60,399 nucleotides of DNA from contig JBBIJF010000027.1 in the NCBI GenBank assembly GCA_037446115.1, positions 1 to 60,399 of the forward strand, in the 5' to 3' direction. The notes under the pieces are model-generated. The model did no database searches. It had not been told where the DNA came from and saw only the letters and a program-made list of their open reading frames with translations. The DNA is from JANWXD01 sp037446115. Its GTDB lineage: Bacteria > Acidobacteriota > Terriglobia > Bryobacterales > Bryobacteraceae. This document shows positions 7,991-16,579 of this stretch, in pieces. Positions within the stretch are counted from its first letter, which is position 1. Every line of letters begins with the position of its first letter. The translations under genes were made by a program, and so were the position numbers.

Positions 7991-9055
7991 CTATCCGGGC
8001 AGCCGCCCGTTCAGGAGGCGGTACAGGTAAGCCAGAATCTCGGCCACGGCCCGGTAGAGGTGGGCTGGGATTTCCTGGCCCACCTCAGCGGACTCATACA
8101 GCGCCCGCGCCAGCGGCGGATTCTCGATCACCGGCACCTGATGCGCCACGGCAAGCTCGCGGATCTTCTGCGCCAGCCAGTTCTTCCCTTTGGCCACCAC
8201 CACCGGTGCCCGCATCGTCTCCATCGAGTACCGCAGCGCCACGGCATAGTGGGTGGGGTTGACGATCACGGCGGTCGCCTTAGGAACCTCGCGCAGCATC
8301 CGCCGTCGGAGGCGCTCGCGGAGCAGGCGGCGAATGCGCAGGCGCACCTGCGGATGACCTTCGAGCTCGCGGATCTCGTCGCGCAGTTCCTGGCGGCTCA
8401 TCTTCAGGTTTTCCCGGTAACGGCTCCGCTGGCGGGCCAGATCCACGATTCCGAGCCCGACGAGCACCGCGGCGGATTTCCACAGCAGATCTTCGACAGA
8501 ACGCGCCACGACTCTGAGGCCTGCCGGCAGACCGGCGAGCGGCAGCGCCAGGAAGGCGCCCAGCCGGTCCCCGGCGGCGTAGTAGACCACCGCGGCGAAC
8601 AGCGGCAGCAGCACCACGGCCTTCAGCAGACCTGCCACGTTGTTGCGGAGCTGTTCTTCCAGGCGCGGCCGCACGGCCAGCCGCTTGCAGTCGGGCGCCA
8701 GCCGTTTCAGGCTGAACCCGAAACGGGTCACGGCCAGATGGGCCAGCAACGCCGCGGCGGCAACCAAGCCGCCCGCCGCGGCCAGCGGAGACAGGATTTG
8801 CCACGCCAGGCGGGCAAGGATCCGCTCCAGCTGGCGCAACTCCAGATCCGTGCGAAAGGCTTCGCCGAGCACCCAGCGGCAGGCCTCCATCGTCCGGGCC
8901 AGCCAGCCCGCCGACCAAGCCGTCGCCACCATGACGAAGACGGCAAAGTGCATGGCGCCGACGAATTCCCGGGACACCACAAACTGCCCTTCGCGGCGGG
9001 CCTTTTCGATCCTTCGCGGCGTCGGTGGTTCCGTCCTCTGGCCACGCTCCGGCAT
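7991..9055 (-). CDS. flhB: Flagellar type III export switch protein FlhB
   Basis: A 354-residue FlhB, which switches export specificity from rod/hook to filament substrates. The N-terminus has the family motif RTEPPTPRRIEKARREGQ (7-24). Four membrane helices follow, between about residues 32 and 205. The cytoplasmic domain contains the autocleavage site NPTH (266-269) inside VIVNPTHYAVALRY, so self-cleavage should be possible. Its start is 9 bp after fliR and its end 63 bp before flhA, placing it in the fliO-P-Q-R-flhB-flhA export-gate block. Confidence 0.95.
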   Translation of the reverse strand: MPERGQRTEPPTPRRIEKARREGQFVVSREFVGAMHFAVFVMVATAWSAGWLARTMEACRWVLGEAFRTDLELRQLERILARLAWQILSPLAAAGGLVAAAALLAHLAVTRFGFSLKRLAPDCKRLAVRPRLEEQLRNNVAGLLKAVVLLPLFAAVVYYAAGDRLGAFLALPLAGLPAGLRVVARSVEDLLWKSAAVLVGLGIVDLARQRSRYRENLKMSRQELRDEIRELEGHPQVRLRIRRLLRERLRRRMLREVPKATAVIVNPTHYAVALRYSMETMRAPVVVAKGKNWLAQKIRELAVAHQVPVIENPPLARALYESAEVGQEIPAHLYRAVAEILAYLYRLLNGRLPG

Positions 9056-9064
9056 GGGGCTCGG

Positions 9065-9841
9065 CTAACCTCCTTGCGCCACCATGCGGCGCACTACACC
9101 AAAGACCTGCCGCGCATAGCCGTGCATCACTTCGGGGAAGACCCGGGCTGTGAGGGCCAGCATCAACAGCGCCGCCAGCATCTTCACGGGGAACGACAGG
9201 GTCAACAGCTGGATTTGCTGGTGCACCCGCCCGAGTAAGGCCATGACAATGTCGCCCAGCACCAGCAGCGCCACCGCGGGCATCGCCAGACGCAGCCCCA
9301 CCGAGAAGATTCCTCCGCCTGCCTGAAGCAGCGCCTCGACGCTCCGGGCCGTAAGCAGCCAGGTGCCCGGCGGCCAGGATTCCAGGCTGGCGGCCAAGAT
9401 GCGCAGGACTTCCCGTTCCAGTCCGAGGGCAAAAAACAGCAGTCCTGCCGTCAGCTGTCCGAACAGCAGAAGCACTCCGGAGTCGGCCTGGGTCTGGGGA
9501 TCTACGATCGAGGCATACGCGAATCCCGCCTGCAGCCCGATCGCCTGCCCTGCCATCTGGAAGGCTTCAATCAGGAACATCACTGCCAGCCCGAGAGCGA
9601 TTCCGAACGCAGCCTCCGCCAAAACCCAGGCGGCCGCCAGGCCCGTGGTCGCCCCGGCCATCCCCTGGGGCCAGCGCGGATAGAGCGCCGCCGTCAGAGC
9701 CACGGCCAGCAGGATCCGTGCAGGTTCGGGCCCGCCGCGAAGGCCCGGTAATGGAATCAGCGCCAAGGCTCCCGCAACGCGCGCCAAAACCAGCCAGAAG
9801 GCCCACACGGTTTCCAGCGGAAGCTTCAGCTCAACGGGCAT
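9065..9841 (-). CDS. fliR: Flagellar type III export gate protein FliR
   Basis: A 258-residue polytopic membrane protein with about six to seven helices. FliR-type features include an early LVLARVAGALALIPLPG segment, the LAVMFLIEAFQMAGQAIGLQAGFAYASIVDP region with the conserved A-G-x-x-I-x-x-Q-x-G-F pattern, and a C-terminal ALTARVFPEVM stretch. FliP, FliQ and FliR form the core export channel. Its start overlaps the fliQ end by 11 bp. Confidence 0.93.
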   Translation of the reverse strand: MPVELKLPLETVWAFWLVLARVAGALALIPLPGLRGGPEPARILLAVALTAALYPRWPQGMAGATTGLAAAWVLAEAAFGIALGLAVMFLIEAFQMAGQAIGLQAGFAYASIVDPQTQADSGVLLLFGQLTAGLLFFALGLEREVLRILAASLESWPPGTWLLTARSVEALLQAGGGIFSVGLRLAMPAVALLVLGDIVMALLGRVHQQIQLLTLSFPVKMLAALLMLALTARVFPEVMHGYARQVFGVVRRMVAQGG

Positions 9842-10100
9842 AGCGGGCGAAATCGCCGAACAGCACCACCGTGTAGCGGATCAGGCGCTCCAGCATCCAG
9901 GGCAGCAGTAACACCAGGCCCGCCAGAAAGGCTGCCAGGCGCGGCACCGAATTGAAGGCCGTGTCCTGAATCGAAGTCACGATCTGGACCAGGCTCACCA
10001 CCACGCCCGCGGCAAAACCCACCGCCAGCAGCGGAGCCCCCACCCAGAAGGCCGTCATCAGTGTCTGCCGCACCGTCTCCACCACCAGCTCCGGACTCAT
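9831..10100 (-). CDS. fliQ: Flagellar type III export gate protein FliQ
   Basis: An 89-residue protein with two membrane helices. It begins MSPELVVETVRQTLMTAFW and contains the FliQ hallmark VVSLVQIVTSIQDTAFNSVPR, followed by a second helix. Size, motif and position between fliP and fliR agree. It overlaps fliR by 11 bp, indicating coupled translation of the FliP-Q-R channel. Confidence 0.94.
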   Translation of the reverse strand: MSPELVVETVRQTLMTAFWVGAPLLAVGFAAGVVVSLVQIVTSIQDTAFNSVPRLAAFLAGLVLLLPWMLERLIRYTVVLFGDFARYAR

Positions 10101-10115
10101 CTGTTTGCCTCCCCG

Positions 10116-10832
10116 CTATTGGTAGAAGCTCCGCACCAGCGAGCCGATCACCAGATTCCACCCGTCCACCAGCACGAACAGCAGGATCTTGAACGGCGCC
10201 GAGATCATCACCGGCGGAAGCTGGATCATGCCCACCGACAGGACCACGGCGGAGACGACCAGGTCAATCACCAGGAACGGCAGGAACAGCACGGCCCCGA
10301 TCTGAAAGCCGGCCTTCAGCTCGGAAAGAATGTAGGCGGGAATCAACACGCTCAGCTCCAGGTCCGCCGGGCGGGCCGGCGCCGGCTTGCGGGTGATCTC
10401 GAGCAACAGGCGGATGTCTTTTTCCCGTGCAAACCGCAGCAGGAACGTCCTGAGAGGCTTGGCCCCCTCGCGGGCCGCCTCGGCCAGGCTCATTTGGTGT
10501 TTTTCTAAAGGAATCCAGGCCTTCTGGTAGATCTCCGCCACCACCGGCTGCATGATGATCAGAGTCAGAAACAGGGCCATGCCGATCAGCACCTGGTTGG
10601 AAGGAGCCGAGTGCGTCCCCAGAGCCTGCCGCAGAAAGTGCAGAACCAGCGTGATGCGCAAAAACGGAGTCACGGAAACGACAACCGCCGGCAGAAGCGC
10701 CAGCAGCGTCAGAAGCAGGACCACCTGCATCGGAACGCTCAGCGTGCCCTGCTCGATGCGGCCCAGTCCGCCGGGACCGGTTTGGGCGGCCGCGGAAGCG
10801 GCGGCGGCGAGCAACCACCGGGTCAGCCTCAT
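10116..10832 (-). CDS. fliP: Flagellar type III export gate protein FliP
   Basis: About 238 residues. A signal-peptide-like start (MRLTRWLLAAAASAAAQ) is followed by FliP motifs: VVVSVTPFLRITLVLHFLRQALGT, APSNQVLIGMALFLTLIIM, a soluble middle with REGAKPLRTFLLRFARE, and the C-terminal AGFQIGAVLFLPFLVIDLVVS and MIQLPPVMISAPFKILLFV. I chose the ATG at 10832, which overlaps the fliO stop by 4 bp, over the upstream ATG at 10850, which would lie inside fliO and precede the signal sequence. Confidence 0.95.
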   Translation of the reverse strand: MRLTRWLLAAAASAAAQTGPGGLGRIEQGTLSVPMQVVLLLTLLALLPAVVVSVTPFLRITLVLHFLRQALGTHSAPSNQVLIGMALFLTLIIMQPVVAEIYQKAWIPLEKHQMSLAEAAREGAKPLRTFLLRFAREKDIRLLLEITRKPAPARPADLELSVLIPAYILSELKAGFQIGAVLFLPFLVIDLVVSAVVLSVGMIQLPPVMISAPFKILLFVLVDGWNLVIGSLVRSFYQ

Positions 10833-11092
10833 CGCCCGTCGCCTCCCCATTCCTCCGCAGTCCCCGGCTCTGCAATCCGCTCAAGAACCTGAATCCCTGC
10901 CGGGGAGACGCCCACCAGGAGCGCGCGTCCGGCCACGCGCACCAGATGCAGGGAGTGGTGCGGGGAAAGCACCAGCCGCTCCAAACGCTCGATCCGTGCC
11001 CGGCTGCGGGCGGCCCGCACCCGGCCCGGCGCGCGCCACAGCTCCGCCAGCCACCCGGCCGCCGCCATTCCCGCCTGCCCGAACCAACTCAC
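10829..11092 (-). CDS. fliO: FliO-like flagellar assembly protein
   Basis: A short 87-residue protein between fliN and fliP. The segment around residues 35-75, with RLERLVLSPHHSLHLVRVAGRALLVGVSP, is the FliO core pattern (a beta-rich domain with LxHxxxLHLVRVxGRxLLVGVxP). FliO normally has an N-terminal membrane helix that helps FliP assembly. Here the N-terminus (MSWFGQAGMAAAGWLAELW) is only weakly hydrophobic, so the anchor is short or absent. Both ends overlap their neighbours by 4 bp. The call rests on the core motif and gene order. Confidence 0.8.
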   Translation of the reverse strand: MSWFGQAGMAAAGWLAELWRAPGRVRAARSRARIERLERLVLSPHHSLHLVRVAGRALLVGVSPAGIQVLERIAEPGTAEEWGGDGR

Positions 11093-11379
11093 GCCTGTTC
11101 TGCTCCTTTCTGCCGCTCCGCGCGCAGCGGCACGAAGTCGGTCAACCGGATCGCCGCCACGTTTTCGACCAGCACCACTTCGCCGTAACCGATGAGGACC
11201 CCTCCCACGCGCACTTCCAGGTTTTCTCCGGCGGCGCGGTTGAGCGTCACCACCGCGCCCGGGCGCAGAGCCATCAGTTGCCCGAGCGTCAGTACGGGCC
11301 GGCCGAGCTCGGCTTCCACATCGAGCGGCACCTCGCCGAGAGCCGCCATCGCTGCTTTGGGATCCATACGCCGGTTCAC
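11089..11379 (-). CDS. fliN: Flagellar motor switch protein FliN (short form)
   Basis: A 96-residue protein made almost entirely of one SpoA domain. Motifs are DVEAELGRPVLTLGQLMALR, GAVVTLNR, NLEVRVGGVLIGYGEVVLV and AAIRLTDF. FliN forms the bottom of the C-ring. It sits 24 bp after flgE and overlaps fliO by 4 bp. A second SpoA protein is encoded at 3108-3950 in the same operon, so the C-ring of this organism may contain two FliN-type subunits. FliM is not in the window. Confidence 0.88.
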   Translation of the reverse strand: MNRRMDPKAAMAALGEVPLDVEAELGRPVLTLGQLMALRPGAVVTLNRAAGENLEVRVGGVLIGYGEVVLVENVAAIRLTDFVPLRAERQKGAEQA

Positions 11380-11403
11380 TCCGCTGTGCGATCGAGCTTC
11401 CGG

Positions 11404-12660
11404 TTACCGCTTCAGATTCATGGTCTCCTGGCTGATCTCGTCCACCGTGGTGACCACCCGCGCATTGGCCTGATAGCCCCGCTGGAAGACGATCAGATTG
11501 GTGAACTCCTGGGCGATGTCCACGGTCGAGGATTCAATGGAGGCGCCGAAGACCTTGCCGCGGCCGCCCGTTCCCGGAAGGCCGATGGCCGGCGCGGCGC
11601 TCAGCGCCGTGAGCTGGAAGTTGTTGTTGCCCACCGCCATCAGCGAGTCGGGGTTGCGCACGACCGCCAGGGCGAGCTGCCCGACGACCCGCTGCTCGCC
11701 GTTGGAGTACTGGGCCAGGACCTTGCCGCCGTCGGCCAGTCCCACGCGCACCAGCTGCGCCGCCGTCAGGCCGTCTTGCGAGAGGGCGGCCACGGCGGAA
11801 GTCTGCGCATATTGCGTCAGCAGCGGCGTCTGGTCGGGAGCGTACAAGTGCCAGGAGATGTCCATGTCGGCCGCACCGCTGACCAGCCCGGTGATGCTGA
11901 TCGCGATCGGCCCGCCGGAGGCCGGAGGCGATTGCAGCTGGCCCTGTGCATCAAAGTCCAGGGTCCCGTTGGCCAGCGACAGCGGGGTGCCGGGCGTGCC
12001 GCCGGAGACCTCGTCGCCCATGATCGTCACGTCGTAGTCCCACTGGTTGGCGCCGGTCTTGGTGAACGTTACCGTAAGCACGTGCGTGACCCCGAGCGAG
12101 TCGACGACTTCCACCGGCGTCGAGAAGATTCCGTCCGGCTGGCCGACCGTGCCCGCAGCATTGAGGTTCAAGACCAGCGAGAAGTTCGCCGTGGCCAGCG
12201 GCGGACGGAGCGTGCCGACCGGCACGACGATGTTGCCGATGGGCTGGTTGGTATCGAGCACGCCCCCGGATTCGGTCCAGCCCTGCACGCGCTCGCCGGT
12301 CGCCGTGAGCAAATTCCCTTCGGCGTCCACGTGGAAATTTCCCGCGCGCGTCAGCAGCAGCGCCCCGTTGCGGTCCCGCAGCACGAAAAAGCCGTCGCCC
12401 TGAATGCCGGCGTCCAGGCTCCCGCCCGTCGATTGCAGCGTTCCTTGCGTAAACTGGCGGAGCGTGAGCGGGCGCGCCACGCCAAGGCCGACCTGCGTTT
12501 CGCCCAGTCCCAGAGCCTGCGTCACCAAGTCGTGAAAGACCACCGTGCTCGCCTTGAACCCGGGGGTGTTCAGGTTGGCCAGGTTGTTGCCCACCACGTC
12601 CACCGCCGTCGTATGTGCGTTGAGCGCGGAAAGCGCCGTCGAAAATGCTGTGAATGCCAT
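11404..12660 (-). CDS. flgE: Flagellar hook protein FlgE
   Basis: A 418-residue hook protein. The N-terminus carries the rod/hook signature (VGNNLANLNTPGFKAS). A FlgE/F/G-like segment follows, GTLQSTGGSLDAGIQGDGFF with VLRDRNGALLLTRAGNFHVD. The C-terminus has SSTVDIAQEFTNLIVFQRGYQANARVV, the conserved end of hook and rod proteins. The middle (about 130-320) is the variable hook outer domain. It follows flgD by 47 bp and fits the usual fliK-flgD-flgE order. Confidence 0.95.
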   Translation of the reverse strand: MAFTAFSTALSALNAHTTAVDVVGNNLANLNTPGFKASTVVFHDLVTQALGLGETQVGLGVARPLTLRQFTQGTLQSTGGSLDAGIQGDGFFVLRDRNGALLLTRAGNFHVDAEGNLLTATGERVQGWTESGGVLDTNQPIGNIVVPVGTLRPPLATANFSLVLNLNAAGTVGQPDGIFSTPVEVVDSLGVTHVLTVTFTKTGANQWDYDVTIMGDEVSGGTPGTPLSLANGTLDFDAQGQLQSPPASGGPIAISITGLVSGAADMDISWHLYAPDQTPLLTQYAQTSAVAALSQDGLTAAQLVRVGLADGGKVLAQYSNGEQRVVGQLALAVVRNPDSLMAVGNNNFQLTALSAAPAIGLPGTGGRGKVFGASIESSTVDIAQEFTNLIVFQRGYQANARVVTTVDEISQETMNLKR

Positions 12661-12707
12661 CGAATGTCCTCCTTGTTTTCTCGATCCTGTCGTCTGGGCC
12701 GGCCCGT

Positions 12708-12980
12708 TTAGGTGCCTGCGGCCTCCGGCTGCGGCGCCAGCTGGCGGGCCAGCACCTCCAGTTGCTTTCGGATCTCGAGCATCTGCTCGAGTTCGGTGAA
12801 CTGGGCCAGTTGCGTCAAGAACTCGATGCCGTCGGCCGGGTTGAGCGGGTTCTGATTCTTGATTTGCGCCACCAGCAGGCGCAGGAACGCATCCTTGGTC
12901 ACCACTTGCGGTTCGTTTGCCACCGGGCGGTTCTCCTGGCCGGCGGCCTGACTCCCCGCAGCTCCGACTTGTGTGATCAT
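12708..12980 (-). CDS. flgD: Short FlgD-type hook capping protein
   Basis: Only 90 residues. It contains the conserved FlgD N-terminal scaffold, KDAFLRLLVAQIKNQNPLNP followed by FLTQLAQFTELEQM, the part needed for hook-cap function. The C-terminal FlgD Ig/tudor-like domains found in enterobacterial FlgD (about 230 residues) are missing. Short forms like this occur in other phyla. It lies between fliK and flgE. Confidence 0.9.
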   Translation of the reverse strand: MITQVGAAGSQAAGQENRPVANEPQVVTKDAFLRLLVAQIKNQNPLNPADGIEFLTQLAQFTELEQMLEIRKQLEVLARQLAPQPEAAGT

Positions 12981-13011
12981 CGCTTGGCTTCCTCCATGCT
13001 TTCGATCGCGT

Positions 13012-14754
13012 TCAATCCTGAAATTCCTCGCGGGGCTGCTCGGCCTGGCGGCGGCGCCCGCCGGGGTCGCCGCCGGAGCCGTGCTCCCAACCTGACGGCA
13101 GAGGCGCGCCGTCCGGGCTTGTTTGCTTGTGGGCGCTCCCCTCAGCGGGCCCCGGACCGCCGGCCGCTGCAGGGGCGCCGATCAATTCCACCGCAAAGCC
13201 ACGAGCCTGAAGGCCGTGGACCAACTGCGCCGCTCCCTCGCGCAGCGCCGCCACAGCGGTGCCGCGGGCCGAGACAGCCACATGGATCGCTCCGGCGCGG
13301 TCCCGCACATCCAGCCGCACGCGCGCGCCGCTTGCGCCCTCCAGCTCGAGCGTGATCCGGCGGACATTTGCCTCCTGCGGCGGTGCGGCTTCCGGCTGCG
13401 AGGCCGGACTGCGGCTCGGAGACACTTCCGGAGGCCTGGCTTCCGCGGGGACCTCAGCGGAAAGCGGACGGCTGACCGCCGCTACCACCGGGGGGCGCAC
13501 ATCTCCACGCGGCGCGTAAGGTTCGGAGATCCGCTCCGGGGCCGATTCGAAGGCTTCGGTGTTTCGCCTGGTGAGGACGGCTTGAGCTTCCACGCCAGAG
13601 GCGGCACGGGCGGCCGGTAGCGGCCGCGACTCCGCCGTCGGCTCCTCGGTCAGCACCGGCTCCGCCTTCATGGCGGCACGCACGTCCGCGTCCGGCGAGG
13701 CCTTTACGCCCTCCGCCCGCCCGTTCCGCGCAGAGGCGGTTTCTGAGGGCAGGATGCGCACCGCGAAGACCGGTTCGCCGCGCAGCAGCGCTCGTGCCGG
13801 CGGGATCGGCACGATGGCGTGCGGCGTTCCGGTTCCGTCGCGATCAGTTGTCCTCTGGGCCCCCGCCGGCGCAAGATCGCGCGGGCCGGCCTGCCGGCGG
13901 AGTTCCGGCAGCTCTGTCGCCGGCCGCACGGACTGGGCAACCGGCGCCGGCCCCCAAGCGCTTGAAATCGCTGCCGCCTTCGGTGTCGGGGTCGGTTGCG
14001 CGGGCCTTGGCTCCGGAACGACAACCAGCTCCGGGCGGGTCTCGGAGGTCCCGCCGGAGCGGTAAGGTTCTCGCGCGGGCGCCGTTTCTTTCCGTGGCGG
14101 CAACTCGTCGTCTTCGAGCTTCGCCTCCGGCATCGCCCGTGCAGTCGCGGTGGGCGTTTCTTTGGGCGCATCGGGCGGCGCGTTCACTCCCCTGGCAAGT
14201 GCTTGGCGGGCGTTGGAATGCGGCAGCTGCTGTACGGGGCCGGGCGCATTGGCGCTCGAAGCCGCAGGCACGCCGTTTGCATCCTCTTTGGCAGCGGCGT
14301 TGGCGGACGGTCCGGCCGTCTTAGCGGGAATCTCGGCAGCGAGGGCCGGCGACACTGCCGGGAACGCCCGCAACCCGTCGGCGAGAAGCGGCGATTGCGG
14401 CTCCTCGGCCGCTAGTGCTTTGTGTCGTTGCAAGGGCAGCGGAGCGCCCGGTCCAAGCCACTCGCGCGGCGCCGGGCCGATCGTATGCGGCGCGACTGCG
14501 TCTTCAAGTGGCGGCTTGCTGGATTGGAACCCCTGGCTCGGAGCAGGGAGGGCGGGTAGCCACGCTTGTTGGTCCGATTCGGGCTCGGGCAGCTCGGAAC
14601 CAAGCAGCGCCTCAAAAAGCCCGGTAAACACGCCCGCACCCGCCGGCCGGGCCTCGAGGGCCGCATCTGTTGCGCCGGAAAAATCGTCTTCGGTTCGAAC
14701 GCCAAGCTGCCACGGAGGCGCGGTCAACGCCAGGCTGGGCCAGACGCCGGTCAC
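13012..14754 (-). CDS. fliK: FliK-like flagellar hook-length control protein
   Basis: A 580-residue protein, very rich in Ala, Pro, Glu and Arg for its first ~450 residues and probably disordered, as in FliK rulers. The C-terminal ~100 residues resemble the FliK C-terminal domain that contacts FlhB, with RRITLELEGASGARVRLDVRD and a HVAVSARGTAVAALREG segment followed by LVHGLQARGFAVEL. The predicted start is GTG at 14754. It is the first gene of the long minus-strand operon, 31 bp before flgD. FliK is poorly conserved, so the call relies on composition, C-terminal pattern and position. Confidence 0.8.
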   Translation of the reverse strand: MTGVWPSLALTAPPWQLGVRTEDDFSGATDAALEARPAGAGVFTGLFEALLGSELPEPESDQQAWLPALPAPSQGFQSSKPPLEDAVAPHTIGPAPREWLGPGAPLPLQRHKALAAEEPQSPLLADGLRAFPAVSPALAAEIPAKTAGPSANAAAKEDANGVPAASSANAPGPVQQLPHSNARQALARGVNAPPDAPKETPTATARAMPEAKLEDDELPPRKETAPAREPYRSGGTSETRPELVVVPEPRPAQPTPTPKAAAISSAWGPAPVAQSVRPATELPELRRQAGPRDLAPAGAQRTTDRDGTGTPHAIVPIPPARALLRGEPVFAVRILPSETASARNGRAEGVKASPDADVRAAMKAEPVLTEEPTAESRPLPAARAASGVEAQAVLTRRNTEAFESAPERISEPYAPRGDVRPPVVAAVSRPLSAEVPAEARPPEVSPSRSPASQPEAAPPQEANVRRITLELEGASGARVRLDVRDRAGAIHVAVSARGTAVAALREGAAQLVHGLQARGFAVELIGAPAAAGGPGPAEGSAHKQTSPDGAPLPSGWEHGSGGDPGGRRRQAEQPREEFQD

Positions 14755-14976
14755 GTTGCGGCTCCGTGCAGTTGGACGGCCAGCGTCGCGGCACCAAACC
14801 GCAAGGAGTTAGCGTTGTTGTGCCCGGCAGAATTGTGGCAATCGAGCGGCGACCGCCAAAACCGCGTCGTCTGAGCAAGCTTTGGCTGATGGGCTTATCG
14901 TCCCGGCGCCGTGATTTTCCAGTCTTTGGATCGTGCCATCGCTTGGCGAGCCGCGTGCTAAGGAGGTGGCGGAGAC

Positions 14977-15000
14977 ATGACCGGCATATGGACGCACTGA
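14977..15000 (+). other. Possible 7-codon leader ORF overlapping the flgF start
   Basis: AAGGAGGT (14960-14967) is an excellent ribosome-binding site, but it is 20 bp from the flgF ATG at 14988 and only 9 bp from an ATG at 14977. That ATG opens a 7-codon frame (MTGIWTH) whose TGA at 14998-15000 lies inside flgF codon 4-5. It may be a coupling leader or chance. Confidence 0.25.
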
Positions 15001-15734
15001 CCATCGCTGCCGCCAGCGGCCTGCGGGCGCGCATGGAGTCGCTGGAGATGCTGGCCAACAACCTGGCCAACCAGGCGACGGACGGCTTCAAAGCGGACCG
15101 CGAATTCTACAGTCTTTATATCTCTGCGGAGGCTGCTGCGGCGCTCAATTCCGGCGAAAGCTCTTACAGCGCCGTGCTGCCGGTGATCGAACGGCACTGG
15201 ACGGACTTTTCCCAAGGCTCCCTCAAACCGACCAACAACCCTTTGGACCTGGCTTTGTCAGGCCCCGGGTTTTTCACGGTGAACGGACCCTCCGGGCCCT
15301 TGTACACACGCAACGGCAATTTCCGGATTGCGGGCGCGGGCGTGCTGGCCACGGCCGAAGGTTTCCCTTTGCGCGGAACGGACGGGAACCCGATTACGGT
15401 ATCTGCCGGCGTTCCGACCGAAGTGGCTGCCGACGGCACGGTGACGCAGGGGGGTCAGGTGATCGGGCAGCTGGAAATCGTGGATTTCGCCGATCGCAGC
15501 CTGCTCGTCAAACGCGGCAAGAATTACTTTGAGGCTCCGGCAGGGGCGGCGCGCGTGGCCGCGCAGGCGGAGGTGCGCCAGGGCAAGCTCGAGTCTTCTA
15601 ATGTTTCGGCCGCCGAAGGGGCGGTGCGGCTGGTGAGCGTGCTGCGGCAGTTCGAGATGCTCGAAAAAGCCGTTACGATCGGTGCCGAGATGAACCGCCG
15701 CGCCGTAGAGGAGGTGGCGCGTGTGGGCTCCTGA
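14988..15734 (+). CDS. flgF: Flagellar proximal/distal rod protein FlgF
   Basis: A 248-residue rod protein. It begins MDALTIAAASGLRARMESLE and has the rod signature LANNLANQATDGFKAD, then the FlgE/F/G-like core: GSLKPTNNPLDLALSGPGFF, LYTRNGNFRIAGAGVLATAEG. The C-terminus has LESSNVSAAEGAVRLVSVLRQFEMLEKAV. Placed before flgG, it fits FlgF. The frame is open further upstream (to about 14670), but that sequence lacks family similarity, so ATG 14988 was chosen; its ribosome site is unusual (see the leader ORF). It opens the plus-strand operon flgF-G-A-H-I-J. Confidence 0.93.
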   Translation: MDALTIAAASGLRARMESLEMLANNLANQATDGFKADREFYSLYISAEAAAALNSGESSYSAVLPVIERHWTDFSQGSLKPTNNPLDLALSGPGFFTVNGPSGPLYTRNGNFRIAGAGVLATAEGFPLRGTDGNPITVSAGVPTEVAADGTVTQGGQVIGQLEIVDFADRSLLVKRGKNYFEAPAGAARVAAQAEVRQGKLESSNVSAAEGAVRLVSVLRQFEMLEKAVTIGAEMNRRAVEEVARVGS

Positions 15735-15787
15735 ACCGGTCCGGTGGCGGCCGGTAACGATTTCAGATCAAGCCAAGGAGGACGGAC

Positions 15788-16579
15788 GTGATTCGTGCTT
15801 TGTACAGCGCCGCCAGCGGGATGACGGCGCAGCAGTTGAATGTGGACAACATTGCGCATAACCTCGCCAACGCCAACACGGTCGGCTACAAGGTTCGCCG
15901 CGCGCAATTTCAGGACCTGCTCTATCAGAATCTGGTGACGCCCGGAGCTTCCGCCGGGCAGCAGACCGTGGTTCCGACCGGCCTGCAGCTCGGGCTGGGA
16001 ACCCGGGCCGCTTCGAATGAGATCATCTTTTCGCAGGGCAATTTCATTCAGACTTCCAATCCGCTGGATCTGGTCATCCAGGGCCGCGGCTTTTTCCAAG
16101 TGCGTCTTCCCTCCGGCGAGATTGCTTATACGCGTGCCGGCTCGTTCCATCTGGACCGGGACGGCAACCTTGTGACGCTTGACGGGGATCCGATCGAGCC
16201 GCAGATCACGATTCCTCCGGACGCGCAATCCATTACGGTGGCAGCCGACGGCACGGTGAGCTACACGCAGCCGGGCCAGACGGCGGCGCAGCTGGCGGGC
16301 CAGATTCAGCTGGCGAACTTTCAAAATCCCGCAGGTTTGAACAGCATCGGCAGGAACCTGTATCTGCCTACGGATGCCTCGGGGGATCCTACCATCGGCA
16401 CGCCGGGAGGTCAGGAAGGTCTCGGGACGCTGCTGCAGGGCTATCTTGAGCAGTCCAACGTCAGCGTGGTCGAGGAGTTCATCAACCTGATCGTGAGCCA
16501 GCGGGCCTATGAGGCCAACGCCAGGATCGTCCGGGCGGCCGACGAGATGTACCAGCAGATCAACAACCTGACGCGATGA
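15788..16579 (+). CDS. flgG: Flagellar distal rod protein FlgG
   Basis: A 263-residue FlgG. It starts MIRALYSAASGMTAQQLNVD (GTG at 15788, with AAGGAGG just upstream) and has IAHNLANANTVGYKVRR. The FlgG-typical core reads NFIQTSNPLDLVIQGRGFFQV, then AYTRAGSFHLDRDGNLVTLDG. The end is QSNVSVVEEFINLIVSQRAY plus ANARIVRAADEM. Length matches the family. Its stop overlaps the flgA start by 4 bp. Confidence 0.97.
   Translation: MIRALYSAASGMTAQQLNVDNIAHNLANANTVGYKVRRAQFQDLLYQNLVTPGASAGQQTVVPTGLQLGLGTRAASNEIIFSQGNFIQTSNPLDLVIQGRGFFQVRLPSGEIAYTRAGSFHLDRDGNLVTLDGDPIEPQITIPPDAQSITVAADGTVSYTQPGQTAAQLAGQIQLANFQNPAGLNSIGRNLYLPTDASGDPTIGTPGGQEGLGTLLQGYLEQSNVSVVEEFINLIVSQRAYEANARIVRAADEMYQQINNLTR

Noticed and set aside
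5921..9238. 1105-codon open frame on the plus strand opposite flhA and flhB
   Set aside because: Composition is Gln/His/Arg/Gly-rich without motifs. It is the antisense shadow of two unmistakable genes in GC-rich DNA.
10552..12711. 719-codon plus-strand frame opposite fliP to flgE
   Set aside because: Arg/His/Gln-rich shadow of fliP, fliO, fliN and flgE, with no family pattern.
14818..14833. GGGCACAACAACGC (minus strand) as a sigma-54 promoter for fliK
   Set aside because: The good -24-like box and the -12 GC are out of register by one base.
14834..14848. TGGCAATCGAGCGGC as a sigma-54 promoter for flgF
   Set aside because: GG-N10-GC spacing holds but the -12 element is CGGC rather than TTGC; too weak to annotate.
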